DNA from: Lethocerus indicus
Taxonomy: Eukaryota; Arthropoda; Insecta; Hemiptera; Belostomatidae
Direction: 5' to 3'
DNA: 64,000 bases
Assembly: GCA_019843655.1 (NCBI GenBank)
Contig: JACDQD010000011.1
Coordinates: 4,010,604 to 4,074,603, forward strand
Within the stretch, counting starts at the first letter, position 1; each line of letters starts with the position of its first letter. Positions 12,602 to 24,019 of this stretch are shown here, piece after piece. A model generated the notes under the pieces. The model worked only from the letters and a program-made list of their open reading frames with translations. It did no database searches and had not been told where the DNA came from. The position numbers and the translations under genes are program-made.

Positions 12602-13360
12602 TAAACGTTTATACCTGTTGTAGAAGGGGACCTAGGACGGTAGACTATAAATCAAGAGAAGATCCCCTCATGGCCCCCGAAAAGGACTTTGCAATGCAAA
12701 ACTGGGCCCCCCCTCCTTCTCTTTCTTTCCTGCGCCATTTTCTTACGGGAATTTCCATCCACCCTCCCCCGCAGGAACTCTTTTCTCCCGTTTCTCGCCG
12801 TTCTCCCGAATTCCGGGGGTGGACTTTCGGCAGCTTTTCTTCAGCGGCGGCGACGGAGGTATAATTTTCCGAAGGGTTGGGAGGGGTGAGACGGAAAAAC
12901 CGGGGCGGAAACTTGGGGGGCGAAATTAGGCCCGGGGCTAAGTCTAAAAACTTAGCGCAGGAAACTGCCCTGTGGAAGGGTGGAGGGGGGAACAATTTTC
13001 CCGAATCCGTCCCGAAAGGTCCTGTAAATTTCCGTGAAGAAGGAGCCGTAGAAACGTTCTTGAGGCCGTTAATTTAGAAGACGTTAGCTAGTAACTATTA
13101 TTGATATATTGCACGTCTGTAAATTTTACCCACCCCAGTCGTTTGTGTCGGGTTCAAAATTACTTTCGGACGCAAATTCGAATTAGTTACACGGAGGGGG
13201 AGATCATTAACCGGGCCGTGTAAAACGGGGGTTGGAACGAACGGAAAATAACGGGCATCAATTAAACGGGACATTTACAATATACAATGGACGTTTTCAT
13301 CCCCCACCTCAGCGGCCTTTAATATGATCGAAATGAAGGTGTCAAGTTGATGATATCGCG

Positions 13361-13361
<1 letters not shown>
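12597..13361. other. Unannotated GC-richer stretch with no supported gene
   Basis: Pyrimidine-rich on one side and purine-rich on the other between 12700 and 13000, producing overlapping low-complexity frames on both strands (12595-12995, at most 116 codons). No domain or RNA gene is recognised. Confidence 0.45.

Positions 13362-13412
<51 letters not shown>
13362..13412. repeat. (GA)n microsatellite
   Basis: About 20 GA units with one GGGA interruption near 13400. Confidence 0.95.
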
Positions 13413-15618
13413 TGGATGACGGGGGGAGAGTGACGGCCTAGGGCCTCGTTAGCCGCCAATTTGAGCCCCCGTTCAACCCCCGAACCCAAACCCCAACTCC
13501 AACCCCAATTACGCACCTCAAGTAAACCAACGGACCGGGACCAAAATCCTACAACACTTTATAACTACAGTTGTAATTATCAGTTACGCCCTAGTCTCGA
13601 TCGGAGGAGACGGGGATAAATCAATTTGTACGATTGTAAACTAGCGAAGATTTCCCTCGAACAGAACTTGAATTGCGTACTATGGGAGTTTTCCTGTTTT
13701 TTGGAAACAGGAAAAGTATTCTGATTTTTTTAATCGAACGATTGAAATTTTTTAAAACTCGAAGAATATTTCAGAACTCCGTATATGTGATCCCCTCAGT
13801 ACTGTCTACTTAGTTTTCCCTCCGCGAGGTTTCTTCCACAAAAAAAAATTCCGCCCTAATTCGAGTCCTTAAAACGGTTCGTCAATACGTTAGCGGACCT
13901 ATTAGCATAATTCAAGTCGCGTCTCAAGATAAGATAAGCCGTTGTTGGGGCAGGTTAAGTTAGGTTGGACGGTCGGAGGAGGACTTCGTTAACCGGCAAT
14001 CCGCACTCTCCTCGCTCAGGGTGCCCGCCATTAGCAAGCTGTCGCCATCCCCGGCTAAAAGCTTAATTACGGAATAAACAAATTACCGAAAATTAAAGAT
14101 AAAAAGGAACCGAGGAGAGAGAAAAAAAAGCTAATAGGAGCCGAGAAATGTTGGGGCCGAACTTAACGAGAAAGGAGTAATATCTCAATTGGTGTGGGCC
14201 CCGCCGGTTGTTTAAGTGGACAGGGTAACCGAAAAACCAGAATCACTTAACCGTATTCCTCCTCCTCCTCCTCCTTCTTCTTCTGACGTTTTTTTTTCCA
14301 TTCTTAACCCGTCGAAAGAACCGTAACACGATAATACCGCCGGGCGCAATCATTGATTACGACGCTTTCACGTATAATGACAGACGATATTTTAAGAATC
14401 GAAGACGGCCGGTTACAACTACGGTTAGGGACAGAGAGGTCTCAATTATAGTGCCGGATGGAGAGTCCATTAACCGAGAAATTCATTTTGAGAAAATCAA
14501 TTATTATATACAGGAATTAAAGTAATACTTAAAACCGGTCAATCTTAAAATCAGTGGTAAGTCACAAATTAGGCCAGAGTCTATACTTCACTGATCTAGT
14601 GAAGAGCCACAATTTGAGTAATATTAAGTACTGTTTATTGACAGAAATATTGATATAGGTATAAATATAAAAGTATAAAAAATTCGTTTCTCGTAACATA
14701 TTTTCGGATAACGGTTCACGGATAATAATTTGGCAGGTGCCAAAACCCAATACGTTTTAATTACGCGAATTCTGGCCGGATTCCGTACGCCACAACCGCG
14801 CGTTATAAACCGCGCGAGGGTGTTATCTCGTGCCACAATTGGGGCACATTATTGGAGCGTTATACGAACAGTGCCACAATCCACTGAACCATAGCCCCGG
14901 CCATAGTTTAATCTCACAAATGAATAGAGGCACTGCCAGCGGTAATTGAAAGATAAGCCGGTTAAATGTTAATGGGAGAGGAGATAACGACGTGGCGGGG
15001 TAGGCTGTATCAGAAAAACTATAGGAAATCGAGGGAAACGAGCTGTCGGCGATTTCCGAAGAAGGATGACGCGGAGGACAGGGCGAAAAAAAGGATATTT
15101 TTTTTGTTCTCCGTTTCAATATTTACGAGGAGAAAACCGTCGTAAACCTTATCTAAACGAGTTCTGGAAAACCCAAACTATCGTCACTGATTTAGTTCCA
15201 AGTCATTTTTTCCCCCCCCCGATATGGGGAATTATGAGCTCTTCCAAGAAAAAAATAAATAAAACAAATTTTCACTCGGGCAAACAAAAACTTGTTTCAA
15301 ACGCCTTAGTGACGAGAAAATGGCCCTGAATCGACTGAAGACGTGGGACGGGTTTGAAAACGGAATTTTATATTGACGGAAAATTCATTCAAGTATTGAA
15401 TGATGTATTATCATATTATTAACTATATTTAAGTTGACTACCTCCAATATTAAGCAACACTTCCGTTCCTTTCCACTCGGATCCACTTCAATTTCCGCAG
15501 GGGCTTTTTTTCTTTTTAAATCCAGAGGTTTCCTCTTCGACCTTCAGATTTATACCCTGCCCGTAAAGGCGGCGTCTTCCATTCGCAACAACGCCCTTCC
15601 AGAAAATACCTTTTCCCC

Positions 15619-15621
<3 letters not shown>
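13413..15621. other. Unannotated stretch with small repeats
   Basis: No gene is supported. A perfect 11-bp stem-loop lies at 13689-13715 (TTTTCCTGTTT and its complement around a 5-base loop). TCC/TTC triplets lie at 14260-14284. GGTTAAGTTAGGTT at about 13955 resembles the insect telomere unit TTAGG but is not an array. The longest frame (14823-15119, minus, 98 codons) has no recognisable motif. Confidence 0.45.

Positions 15622-15663
<42 letters not shown>
15622..15663. repeat. (TA)n microsatellite
   Basis: Uninterrupted TA dinucleotides, about 21 units. Frames on both strands run through it as poly-Tyr-Ile, which is meaningless. Confidence 0.95.
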
Positions 15664-15666
<3 letters not shown>

Positions 15667-16628
15667 AGATATACATCCTGCCTCATATATCATAAACCGG
15701 GATTTTCGAAGGTTAGAACTAACGAGGGGGATGCGACCATTCTTTACCGACCGTTGTCTTATTATCTTTTACCGTTACGAATAATGGGGAAGGATCGCTA
15801 TGGGGAAGAAATGTTTTTCAGAAACGCAATATAAAAGGGCCACTGACAGGTCACTTCGATTTTCCGTATCGGTACTTTCGCCTGTTTTGAGCAATTATAT
15901 CATGAATTTAGATTTAGGAACATTGTCATTGCAATTAGTTTAAAAAAACTACATATATATTATCGAAATACGCGACCTATCTTAAACGAATAAAGTAGGA
16001 TATACTTTATATAGATAAATAAGGGTACAATGTGACTGTAACCCATTATAATTCCTGTAGAAATTTTATATTGTCATAAGTTTTTTTTAAGTTTGACCTA
16101 TTCCCGTTTTGGTATCTCGGGTTGGCTTGCTTGCAGAACGCTTTAAATCCAGTACGGGAAGAGCGATAGAAGTCGACGACCGAAAAGATATCGGACGTCG
16201 GATATGGAGATATCCGAAGGACGCCGGGTTCGGATTCGGTGATTTACGGCGGAATCGGACATTTTCCGGGGTTGGGGGTCGAAGCCGTGGGCGAAGGGGT
16301 GGAAATATCTCGAGATCGGGGATTGGCCAAAGAGGAAAATACTTTTCTCAACCCCTACGTGGTGGTGGGGGGCGGGGGGGGGTCGATAAATCAGGGCGGA
16401 TTTGGAACTTGAATACCGCAGCAATTCAGCCGATGACCGCCAACTTGGACGCGATTTAATAAATAGCACTCTCATATTCGACCGGCCGTTACTTACATCC
16501 ACCGACCTAGCAATAGCACCAGTCGATAAAACATCGAAGTATAACAGATAAGACCCCCCCCAATATATAAGTACATGAAAACTGTTTACAGGTAACGACT
16601 ACAATTTGAATTCTTGGAGTTGACATTC
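15664..16628. other. Unannotated stretch with no supported gene
   Basis: Open frames at 16109-16459 (plus, 116 codons) and 16143-16502 (minus, 119 codons) overlap almost completely on opposite strands. Both translations are rich in Arg, Gly and Ser with no known domain. They are best read as chance frames in GC-rich DNA. A G-rich run lies at about 16370-16382. Confidence 0.45.
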
Positions 16629-16630
16629 TA

Positions 16631-16860
16631 TAGGGTGTCCCAAAATTAACGCCAGATTTGAATTTGCCACCATTTTTGCAGTAGAGTTGACAACTCCATT
16701 AAAAAAACACCATTCGACAGCCGATAGTTCAGGATTAGTAAAAATGGAGCGTTACACGATAGAACAAAGTGTTTTCATTGTTGAACAATATTTCAAAAAT
16801 AATGAAAGTTCGGCAGGCCACAGTTGGATTCAAATCTTGCGTTAATTTTGGGACACCCTG
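16631..16860 (+). mobile_element. Internally deleted mariner-type element (MITE-like), 230 bp
   Basis: The left end is TAGGGTGTCCCAAAATTAAC and the right end, read inwards, is CAGGGTGTCCCAAAATTAAC, giving an inverted repeat of about 30 bp that continues through GC(C/A)AGATTTGAAT. Both sides are flanked by TA (16629-16630 and 16861-16862), the target duplication of the Tc1/mariner superfamily. Between the ends lies the beginning of a transposase gene (separate entry) that runs straight into the right terminal repeat, so the middle of the gene was deleted. The element is non-autonomous and would need transposase from a related full-length copy. The same ends occur at 24617-25598. Confidence 0.88.
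16744..16845 (+). pseudogene. Mariner-type transposase, N-terminal remnant (33 codons)
   Basis: The frame opens MERYTIEQ and continues with FIVEQYFKNNES, which I recognise as the start of a mariner-type transposase with an N-terminal helix-turn-helix DNA-binding region. After about residue 24 the reading continues as GHSWIQILR and stops. Those last codons are translated from the right terminal inverted repeat, so everything from the rest of the DNA-binding domain through the catalytic aspartates is gone. The start codon is the first ATG after the left terminal repeat and its short leader, as expected for an intact 5' end. The frame has no stops up to the junction, so the deletion was probably not ancient when the element last moved. 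Confidence 0.8.
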
Positions 16861-16862
16861 TA

Positions 16863-19658
16863 CAAGGGACATTCTTGAAAATTGCATGTACTTGTTGGCT
16901 AATTTCTGCTGTACAGTGGGTATAATTGTAAATGTTAATATTAAAACCAAGGGAACCGATGATTGAATTTTAAAAGAAGTCATATTTTTTTTTGTTTTAT
17001 CCGCAGTGTTGACATTTTTGATTTGTAACTAGCCGCATTGAATACACTTTTATTCTACGGGCAATCGATCAAAATTGCCAACTCCCCCTTGACCTTCTTT
17101 GATACCTCCTTCCAGAGATTTCCCCCCGCTTTGAAAACTCCCGGATTAACCCCCCTACACAGCCAGATAACGGGCCGGAGCCGGAACTCCCGGCCTCTTA
17201 GGACGGAAAATACAACGGGATTTGTAAGGCAGAAGAGAAACGGAAACAATACCGGTACCTCCCTCTCACCCCCCAACCAGCGGGGGTAGAAAAGGGGCAG
17301 GAAAAGGGAAAGGAGGGAGAGAGAAGAGGGAAGAAGAAAAGCAGGCCGGGCTTGGTCCAAGCAGCATCCAACTCGGATAAGCACTTCCGGAAATACGAAA
17401 TTCCGAGACGATGGTTGGGCTCGAGAGAGAGAGGGTAAAAAAAAAAGAAAAGAAAACGGAGTGAAAGAGATGAAACTGATAAATAACAATTTTCCGGTAC
17501 TCCGGTGAACTTCGTCAGTTCGAGCATTTAAACTGAAAATCCTACAGTTTGGCCCTCGAAACGAGATTGTTTCGAATAAAAGGGCGAAACACCTTTTTAT
17601 GGAGAACATGAACTCGAGCGATGCCCCAAAATCTGGGGAATACTGATAATAAGCTAAGATGGATTAAAAAAAATTCAGTTCGGTAATTCGGTACAGTTTA
17701 CTCAAACAGTATTGGAACACTATTGGAGACCCAACGGTATTCGCGAAATACAGTTTTGTTTCAGAAACTTTCCGCGCACTTTCGGATGGAGGGAATATCA
17801 TTTTCGGTACAACAAACAGTATGAAGATATTTTCCCCAATTCGCTCCCGGTAAAATGGGACCCGGTAAGGTTTTTCGGAAAGGGGTCGGAGGGCCGATTT
17901 TGGACGTGAATGATGACGTCTAGGGGCGCGGTCATGCCAACTGACTATTAGGGCCCCCCCCCTCCCAACAAACGTGGGCACAAGGAACCATCAGTTGCCA
18001 AACGACCGGCCGATAAACTCGAGCTCTCTTTTAGGGTAAATATTGTATGTACTTTCGTTTCGGGCATGCACATACCAAATCAATTTAACTGAGTACACGA
18101 GGACAAATTTGCACTGGTACTGATACGGGGAAAATATTATAAAAGCTACAAAATGCTAATAATAATATAACGCAATTGTTCCAGCTTAGACCACAGTCTA
18201 AGAATGTGACTCTAAGCTATGTCGGCTAACAAGAATCAAAGTATTTCAAACTCCTTGCAAATTCCAAATTGAGGGCTTCAATAGACCGATAGTAATTAAC
18301 TAATTGAAGTTGGATATCTTAGGGGAAACTTGAGCTCTATACAAGCGCGGTTTCTGATGTTCGATCCAAGCCTTAAATCGTAATTCGGGGGCAAAAAACT
18401 TTTAAACTTAACAAGAAATAAGAATTTTTAAATTACAACGGAGATCGGAAGGGCCTTACTTGAAAGCAATAAATAGAAATAGAAGTTTCTATTCTACGCT
18501 AGCAACTTTTAATTCTCCCATATTGAACTGTGTATTTAAACGGCGTGAATTGAAACCAGATGTTTTCCTTATCAAAAACTGTGAAGCAATTAAGGGCCAA
18601 CAATAATGAAGTTTCCGTCCTCTATTTCTCGGTTTTTATTATGTAAAAACGAATTTTTATGTATATTTGTGTTTGTACAGAAAAAATGATTTCCCGAAAC
18701 TTACTTCTAGGAATCAATTGCAGCATCCGCTAGACGGTTTGAAAATTCAACGGCTCGATAGGGCAGAGTTTTAGCTACCGGTTATACGTTACGACGGTGT
18801 CTGGAGGGCGGTCATGCGAACCGCCTATTAGTGACCGGGGGTGGAATCTCCCATCCGCCATGAGCCGGGTGGTTGGCGGGGGTGGTGTAGCCCACTATTA
18901 CCACCGCTACAACTACCGGCCGTCCGGGGGGGTAAGTTGGGGAGGAGACGATAATGGGATTTCGCGTGCTCCGCGGCGGGGGTCTATCGGGGTTTCGTGA
19001 CCGACCGAATCAGACCTACCTTTAGCACATTAGTGCCGGCCCCGATTTACCCCCCGGACGCGGGGGGGGGGAAGTGAGGAAGGGGGTGATATGTCTACCC
19101 AGTGGCTAACAACCCGCCATTCAATATCACCCCCGCGTGTTTATTTAATGTATATAATCTATAGCGTATTATCTTTAAAACGAGAGACAGGGAGGGAGGG
19201 GCAGTTACAACAGCAAAATTTGATCGATAACTCGATGCTAAAAAAATTATCTTTTCTCTAATGTTTACACATTAATGGCTAATGGATCCACGGACTATTG
19301 AAGCTGGGGGAATATTTTTTTTAATCGAAATCGCACTCGAAAAAAACTAAAACCGTTAGATCGTAGTACTCCCCCCTCGACCCCGTTAAAAGGAAGGAAA
19401 TCCACGAACCTAATATAAAAGCACCAGTAGTAAATCGTACTGTCAATATCGTTATTCGTCGTAACTTTTAGGACAAAATTTTTATTTATTGTACAATCAA
19501 CTATGTTCCAGTTTTAGGTACAATTGCGGTTTGTTTAATTAGTTCCACTCGATAAAGGCGCTATCCAGTGATGGTACTTTTGACCTTTAAAAGAGGAAAG
19601 GGACTGAACGAGTGGATTTGGATGTGGAGAGAGGCGGGAATGGAATTTAGGGAAGCGT
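16863..19658. other. Unannotated stretch, including the longest open frame of the window
   Basis: The longest open frame of the window (17055-17609, minus, 184 codons) lies here. Its translation is dominated by Phe, Leu, Ser and Pro from purine/pyrimidine-biased DNA at 17280-17470, has no known domain, and overlaps another frame on the same strand, so I do not call it a gene. A short imperfect direct repeat occurs at about 17918-17952 and 18797-18832 (shared core GCGGTCATGC, then CTATTAG). Poly-C and poly-G runs lie near 17953-17962 and 19063-19071. Confidence 0.45.
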
Positions 19659-19890
19659 GATTTTGCGACTTCGTCGGTATGTTGAGGTCATTATGGATTG
19701 TTCGGTTAGAAACATACCGGGGGGAGCATTAAGGATGGTAGGAAGGACTTTTGACTGGAATGTTTGGACGGGAGCGATGTCGGATTTCTTGGCGGGACCC
19801 CATAGTTCTATTCCGTATTTCCGTGTCGGTTTTAGTATAGCTTATTGTCAGTTTGTTGGCTATTGTAAGTTTTGATGTCCTTTTCAAAAG
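19659..19890 (-). pseudogene. Jockey-type LINE reverse transcriptase, C-terminal fragment (copy A)
   Basis: Minus-strand translation gives YGIELWGPAKKSDIA, then FQSKVLPTILNAP in the same frame, then after a one-base shift YVSNRTIHNDLNIP. This order matches the end of the reverse-transcriptase domain and its thumb region in jockey-clade non-LTR retrotransposons, which copy their RNA into DNA at a nicked target. Only the last part of the ORF is present; polymerase active-site motifs and the endonuclease are absent. The frameshift lies in a run of C's just after NAP and is shared with copy B at 28262-28500. The plus-strand open frame at 19657-19875 is the shadow of this fragment. Confidence 0.8.
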
Positions 19891-20336
19891 AGGTTTCAAA
19901 CCGTCCAAATTAACGATTTATATCTGTTCAGTCGGGTATGGGGATTCTGCCGAATCCTCCCGATTATTCGACCGGACAGGTGCTGTATTTTTAAATTCGG
20001 AATTGCGGTAAAAAAATATATCGCCGGGACCGTTGTAAATGTTTAAATTTGCCGAGGCGAGATGTCGAGTGACGGCCTTTTAATCCGAGATGATGGAAGT
20101 AGGACAGCCCTTATTAGGGCCACACTCGGAGCGGAAACCGTCTCTGAGGCGGTTGGTTTCCAAATTAAAAACATGGCCCGCAGCAACACCGAGAAAGTGC
20201 TCGGGGCCCGGCGGCCGGCCTTTTGTTCCCGATGAGCCGGGGGGAAAATTGCGGCCGAAAAACGGAAAATTCCCTACGGAGTTTTTCACCGGCGGACGCC
20301 GGAAAAACCGCCCGATTTCCACTCGCAGTCGTACTG
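19891..20336. other. Unannotated stretch with no supported gene
   Basis: Overlapping frames on both strands at 20080-20425 are rich in Gly, Pro and Arg and have no recognisable domain. Confidence 0.4.
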
Positions 20337-20360
20337 AGCTAGACCGGTTTCGCCACCGTC
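20337..20360. mobile_element. Hairpin retroposon fragment
   Basis: CTAGACCGGTTTCGCCACC matches the family arm. It lies just outside the target duplication of the next copy, so it is probably a remnant of a separate, older insertion. Confidence 0.5.
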
Positions 20361-20377
20361 AGGACAGAAATATTGAT

Positions 20378-20515
20378 TGCAGTACAGTGAGGATGCCCAA
20401 AAAGCGTCCAAAGTGCCAACAGTGACTGACACCGCTACTGAAGATGGCGAGCGGCCGAAACCGGTCTAGCAGAAGACCAAACCGGCGAGAGGAGACGGAA
20501 ACATCACGAACCTAC
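20378..20515 (+). mobile_element. Hairpin retroposon copy, 5'-truncated, with 12-bp target duplication
   Basis: AGAAATATTGAT flanks the copy on both sides (20366-20377 and 20516-20527; AC before it also matches, so the repeat may be 14 bp). The copy contains only the second arm, beginning in the loop region at CAGTACAGTGAGGATGCCC and ending at the family 3' end CACGAACCTAC. Loss of the 5' half together with a target duplication is what target-primed reverse transcription produces. A cut-and-paste DNA element lacking one end should not have moved. This is the key copy for classifying the family. Confidence 0.88.
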
Positions 20516-20527
20516 AGAAATATTGAT

Positions 20528-21252
20528 GATTGCGTCTCTCACAGTATTCCAACTGCCCGGAGGGGTAAAGTTTGAATCTTGTTTTCGATTTAAAGTTTCG
20601 ATCGATTGCAATGATCAGTGTTTACGATCTGAAAATAAATCTGAAAAAAACCACTCATTTTTATAACACCTCTGGAGCGCCGGCAAAGTTCACTGACACT
20701 CGAACCGCCAGTGTCGACGTTCCGTCGCCTGAAAAAGTGCAACAGTTCGAGCAATTCGAAACAACAACAACAACAACAGTAACAGGAACAGTGGACTCTG
20801 GTCCCTCGTGCGATGGGTAACAGTTTACTGCTTCCCTCCGGCTTCAGTTTCGGGCAGCTGTTAGAAACTGGAGTTCGTTACCCTTTTCTACACCAGTTTT
20901 CTACAGCTGTTCCCCCCCCCACCCCCACCCCCCATGAAGTGTTTCGCAATTCACTTTACATCAGTATACGTTCTCTTTTATACGTCGGGCGTAATGATGT
21001 CTGGTGGAATTAATAAAATCTACGCGATGCGATCGTCGATCGGCCTCACTGGCGCTACCGACGATGGCGAGAAACCGAAAATGGTCTAAGTAAACGAATA
21101 GAGGCAGACCGCAAGAGTGATTATATGTGAAGTATGAGTGAAGTTTTTTTTTATTACTTTCAGCAATTTCACATTATAAATACTATCGTGTTAAAATACA
21201 TGTAATTATAATTATTATTCAAAAAAAAAGATGATCGGTCTCATGTGTTGGT
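20528..21252. other. Unannotated stretch with a decayed retroposon scrap
   Basis: Contains an AAC repeat (20760-20779) and a decayed hairpin retroposon piece at 21052-21115 (GCGCTACCGACGATGGCGAG, later GGTCTAAG and GCAGACCGCAA). No coding region is supported. Confidence 0.45.
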
Positions 21253-21256
21253 TTAA

Positions 21257-21398
21257 CTCTGTAGTGCCCTAATCCCCAAAAGCAAAATATTTGACAAAAG
21301 GGTTTTTAAAAACATATTTGGAGCTACTATTTGATAATAATGCATTATAAAAGGTAAATTTTATGCAAAATTCGGAAAAAAATTTGGTACTTAATGGG
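21257..21398. mobile_element. Candidate short piggyBac-like element
   Basis: TTAA flanks both ends (21253-21256 and 21399-21402). Read inwards the ends are CTCTGTAGTGCCCTAATC and CCCATTAAGTACCAAATT, which share a CYC-x-TA-GT-CC pattern with several mismatches. The interior is A+T-rich and non-coding. TTAA target duplication and CCC-like ends suggest the piggyBac superfamily, but the repeats are short and imperfect. Confidence 0.45.
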
Positions 21399-21402
21399 TT
21401 AA

Positions 21403-22929
21403 ACGTAACGAGCGTATGTCTGGGCTAAGTAAGACTCCAATCTTGAGCAGGATAAAACTAAAATTCTCGACCTCCTTTCCACTTTTATTACGTAAACCAC
21501 GCGAAAAACCAGCCTCAAAACATATTTCTTAAAGACAGTAGTTTTGTTCAAATTTTCTACCGTAATTCTCGAAATTATTCGACGTTTCGCTTCGTTTCTC
21601 TATTTTTTAACTGAACTCTCTGTTTCCATTCAATTTATTTTTTGTTTTTACGCAGCGGAATTATAGATGTATACGACAGCGATAAAAACACCGGCGGAAC
21701 GGAGGGCGTAGGCCGGAAAATAATAAGCTTCATTAGGCAAATTTATCGAACGAATCAAAAGACGCAATCAACTCTCTCTCTGTTTCGTCGGAAAAAGCGT
21801 GGGCTAACCGAGCGGAACGGATCCGGCTAATTCGAGGGTAAATTTCTACCTTTATAGTCGATTTTTTAAAAGCTATTCTATGAACAAATATGCGCAGAAA
21901 TATAGTCGTGAAATAGAGAAAACCTATTTCAGGGTGTGTACGGAGTCAAATCATTTCGGTCCAAACCGGAATTATGTAGTACAACCTACAAAGCTGGAAT
22001 AGGTCCAGGATAGATATTGTACAAAACTAAAAAAAAAAGCTAAAAAATTTTTTCGGATACTTCTTAGCGGGGCGAAAGGGAGTTTGTAGAAACGATTTCG
22101 CATTTTTTCCCTTTTTCAACGGCTTTTCAGAATTGGGCCTGATTAAGCCCCGAGGGCCTTAGTCACAGAGCCGCCGAGCAACCGGATAAGGTTATTTGTT
22201 ATTGTTTCGTTCTCATTATTTTTATTTCGTTCCTTCTCCGTTCCCCCCCTTGCCCTTGCCCTTCCCCAAAGCTTTCCGGGACGTTCGACAAATGTGTTCA
22301 ATTTATCAGGGGGTCGGCCTCGTTAAATTCTGGAGCTACCGTAAGTGGTGAGGGGAAGGAGGCCGGCGTCGTAAAACATATACAGGGGATCGAATTTAAA
22401 CGAACCCGTCACACGGGGCGATACTCGGTTTCGACTTTCCGCCGTCATCGATAGGCCGGTAGAGACTAATGAGTCCGGGAGTTTATGTTTTTTATTCTAT
22501 TTTTTTTTTTTTTGGTTCCCGGGGTCCGTTTTTCTTCCGTCGGTCCGTTCGGGATCGCTCCCTCCTAATGATCCTTCCGAAACGACTCGCCCGGTTTATA
22601 AAAAATGGGACTCGTGGGCGGTTAACAATTCCGAGGAGTTTACAGAAGTCGCCCATTTTCGTTTCTCTATTCTCACAATACGTGAATATTAACAATTTTC
22701 TCTCAATACACTCCTTGGCCTTTAATTATTGAACTAATTGAATCCTCCCGATCGCGGGTTCATTCTCGGCGTCGGATTCTCCTACCGAATCTCAAGAAGC
22801 GAGGCCTCAAACCTGTTCTCAATTAGGAGGGGCGGAGGACGAAGAAAGTGCTCAATAATGAGATAGTAATTTTCAAGTCGCAGTTATTTCGTTTCTTCGT
22901 TCGGAGTCCATAACAAATACGTAACAATT
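21403..22929. other. Unannotated stretch with no supported gene
   Basis: Short frames only, at most 87 codons (22469-22732). The plus frame at 21642-21830 is basic and unrecognised. A pyrimidine-rich patch lies at 22205-22270 and a poly-T run at 22501-22514. Confidence 0.45.
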
Positions 22930-22941
22930 AACGAAAATAAA

Positions 22942-23181
22942 GTAGGTCTGTGCTGCTTCTGTCTCCTCTCTACGGTTCGGTCTTTCGCTAGACCGGTTCT
23001 CTCGGCCGCTCGCCATCTTCAGTAGCGGTGTCAGCCACTGTCGACACTTTGGACGTTTTTCGGGCATCCTCAGTTGCACTTGTACTGTGTCTGCACTGAA
23101 GATGGCGAGCGGGCCGAAACCGGTCTAGCAAAAGACGAAACCGGCGACAGGGGACAACAAAACCAGACCAGAAAACAGTTA
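22942..23181 (-). mobile_element. Hairpin retroposon copy with 12-bp target duplication
   Basis: AACGAAAATAAA flanks both sides (22930-22941 and 23182-23193). The 3' end is at the left (GTAGGTCTGTGC, complement of the usual GAACCTAC end) and the 5' end at the right (on the minus strand AACTGTTTTCTGGTCTG). Both arms are present, with CGGTTCGGTCTTTCGCTAG in one and CCGGTCTAGCAAAAGACG in the other, separated by a short loop near 23075-23095. Part of the 5' leader is lost. Confidence 0.88.
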
Positions 23182-23193
23182 AACGAAAATAAA

Positions 23194-24019
23194 ATTTGTT
23201 TATAATTTATTTGTTAATAAAATACTCTAGACGAAACGTCGTTTTTTTTTCAAACAGAAGTAGTTCGTCCTCTTTTCGACGCGAGATTTGTAAAATTGGG
23301 GCAATAAAAGACTTAAAAAATGAACTTTTACCTTAGAGAAGAGCGCATTGGACCTAATGTTAATTTCGTAGGAAAATCTGTAGTTTTAAAAGGTAACAAT
23401 TTACGCATTACCTGACTTTTTACGGGGACCAGATTCCAGAGTTGTGTATGATATTTTTGTTCTACGTAAGAAATTTCCGCGATGAATTGTGGCAATCAAT
23501 AAAATTGTATCTGTATAGCTTTTATAACAGTATTTTCGGTGATTTCACTATACTGTTGTGGCAATAAAACAGTAATAAAAAATAATGCCTAGTATCACAA
23601 ATAGAGTAGGAGGACATTCATTCTTTGGTTCCGCCCCCAGTTATTTTGTTGTTGTAGTTTTTTTCGCTTTTGTAGCGCCGCCGAATAAATGTTCTGAATA
23701 CAATTTGAAACTGCCGTAGCCAACTGAAATGACTTCATATCGTCATGTGTTGGCCGGGCGTTATTCCGATTTCGTGAGATGTCCGCTCACGGCCCACGCA
23801 TTCTAATTCCACGCATTCGGATCCCGGAGGGGTTCCCATTTCACGGCCATTACCGTCCAATAACGGTCGCCTATTTGTTCCACTGCGTTTTGTTGTGAGG
23901 CGGAGGCTCTTTTTTTCTTTTTCTTTTTCTTTTTTTTTTTTAGTGTTTTTTTATAATCCGTGAAATTAACGCGGGGGCCCCACATATGTTGTCCTGCGGC
24001 CGCCACAACATCCTACCGA
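23194..24019. other. Unannotated stretch with no supported gene
   Basis: A+T-rich DNA with a CTTTTT-type tract at about 23909-23941. No open frame over 70 codons and no recognisable element. Confidence 0.45.

Noticed and set aside
13950..13975. Telomere-like GGTTAAGTTAGGTT
   Set aside because: Only one to two units, not an array; such motifs occur by chance.
17055..17609. 184-codon open frame, the longest in the window
   Set aside because: Low-complexity Phe/Leu/Ser/Pro translation from purine/pyrimidine-biased DNA, overlapped by another frame on the same strand, with no domain and no splice or promoter evidence.
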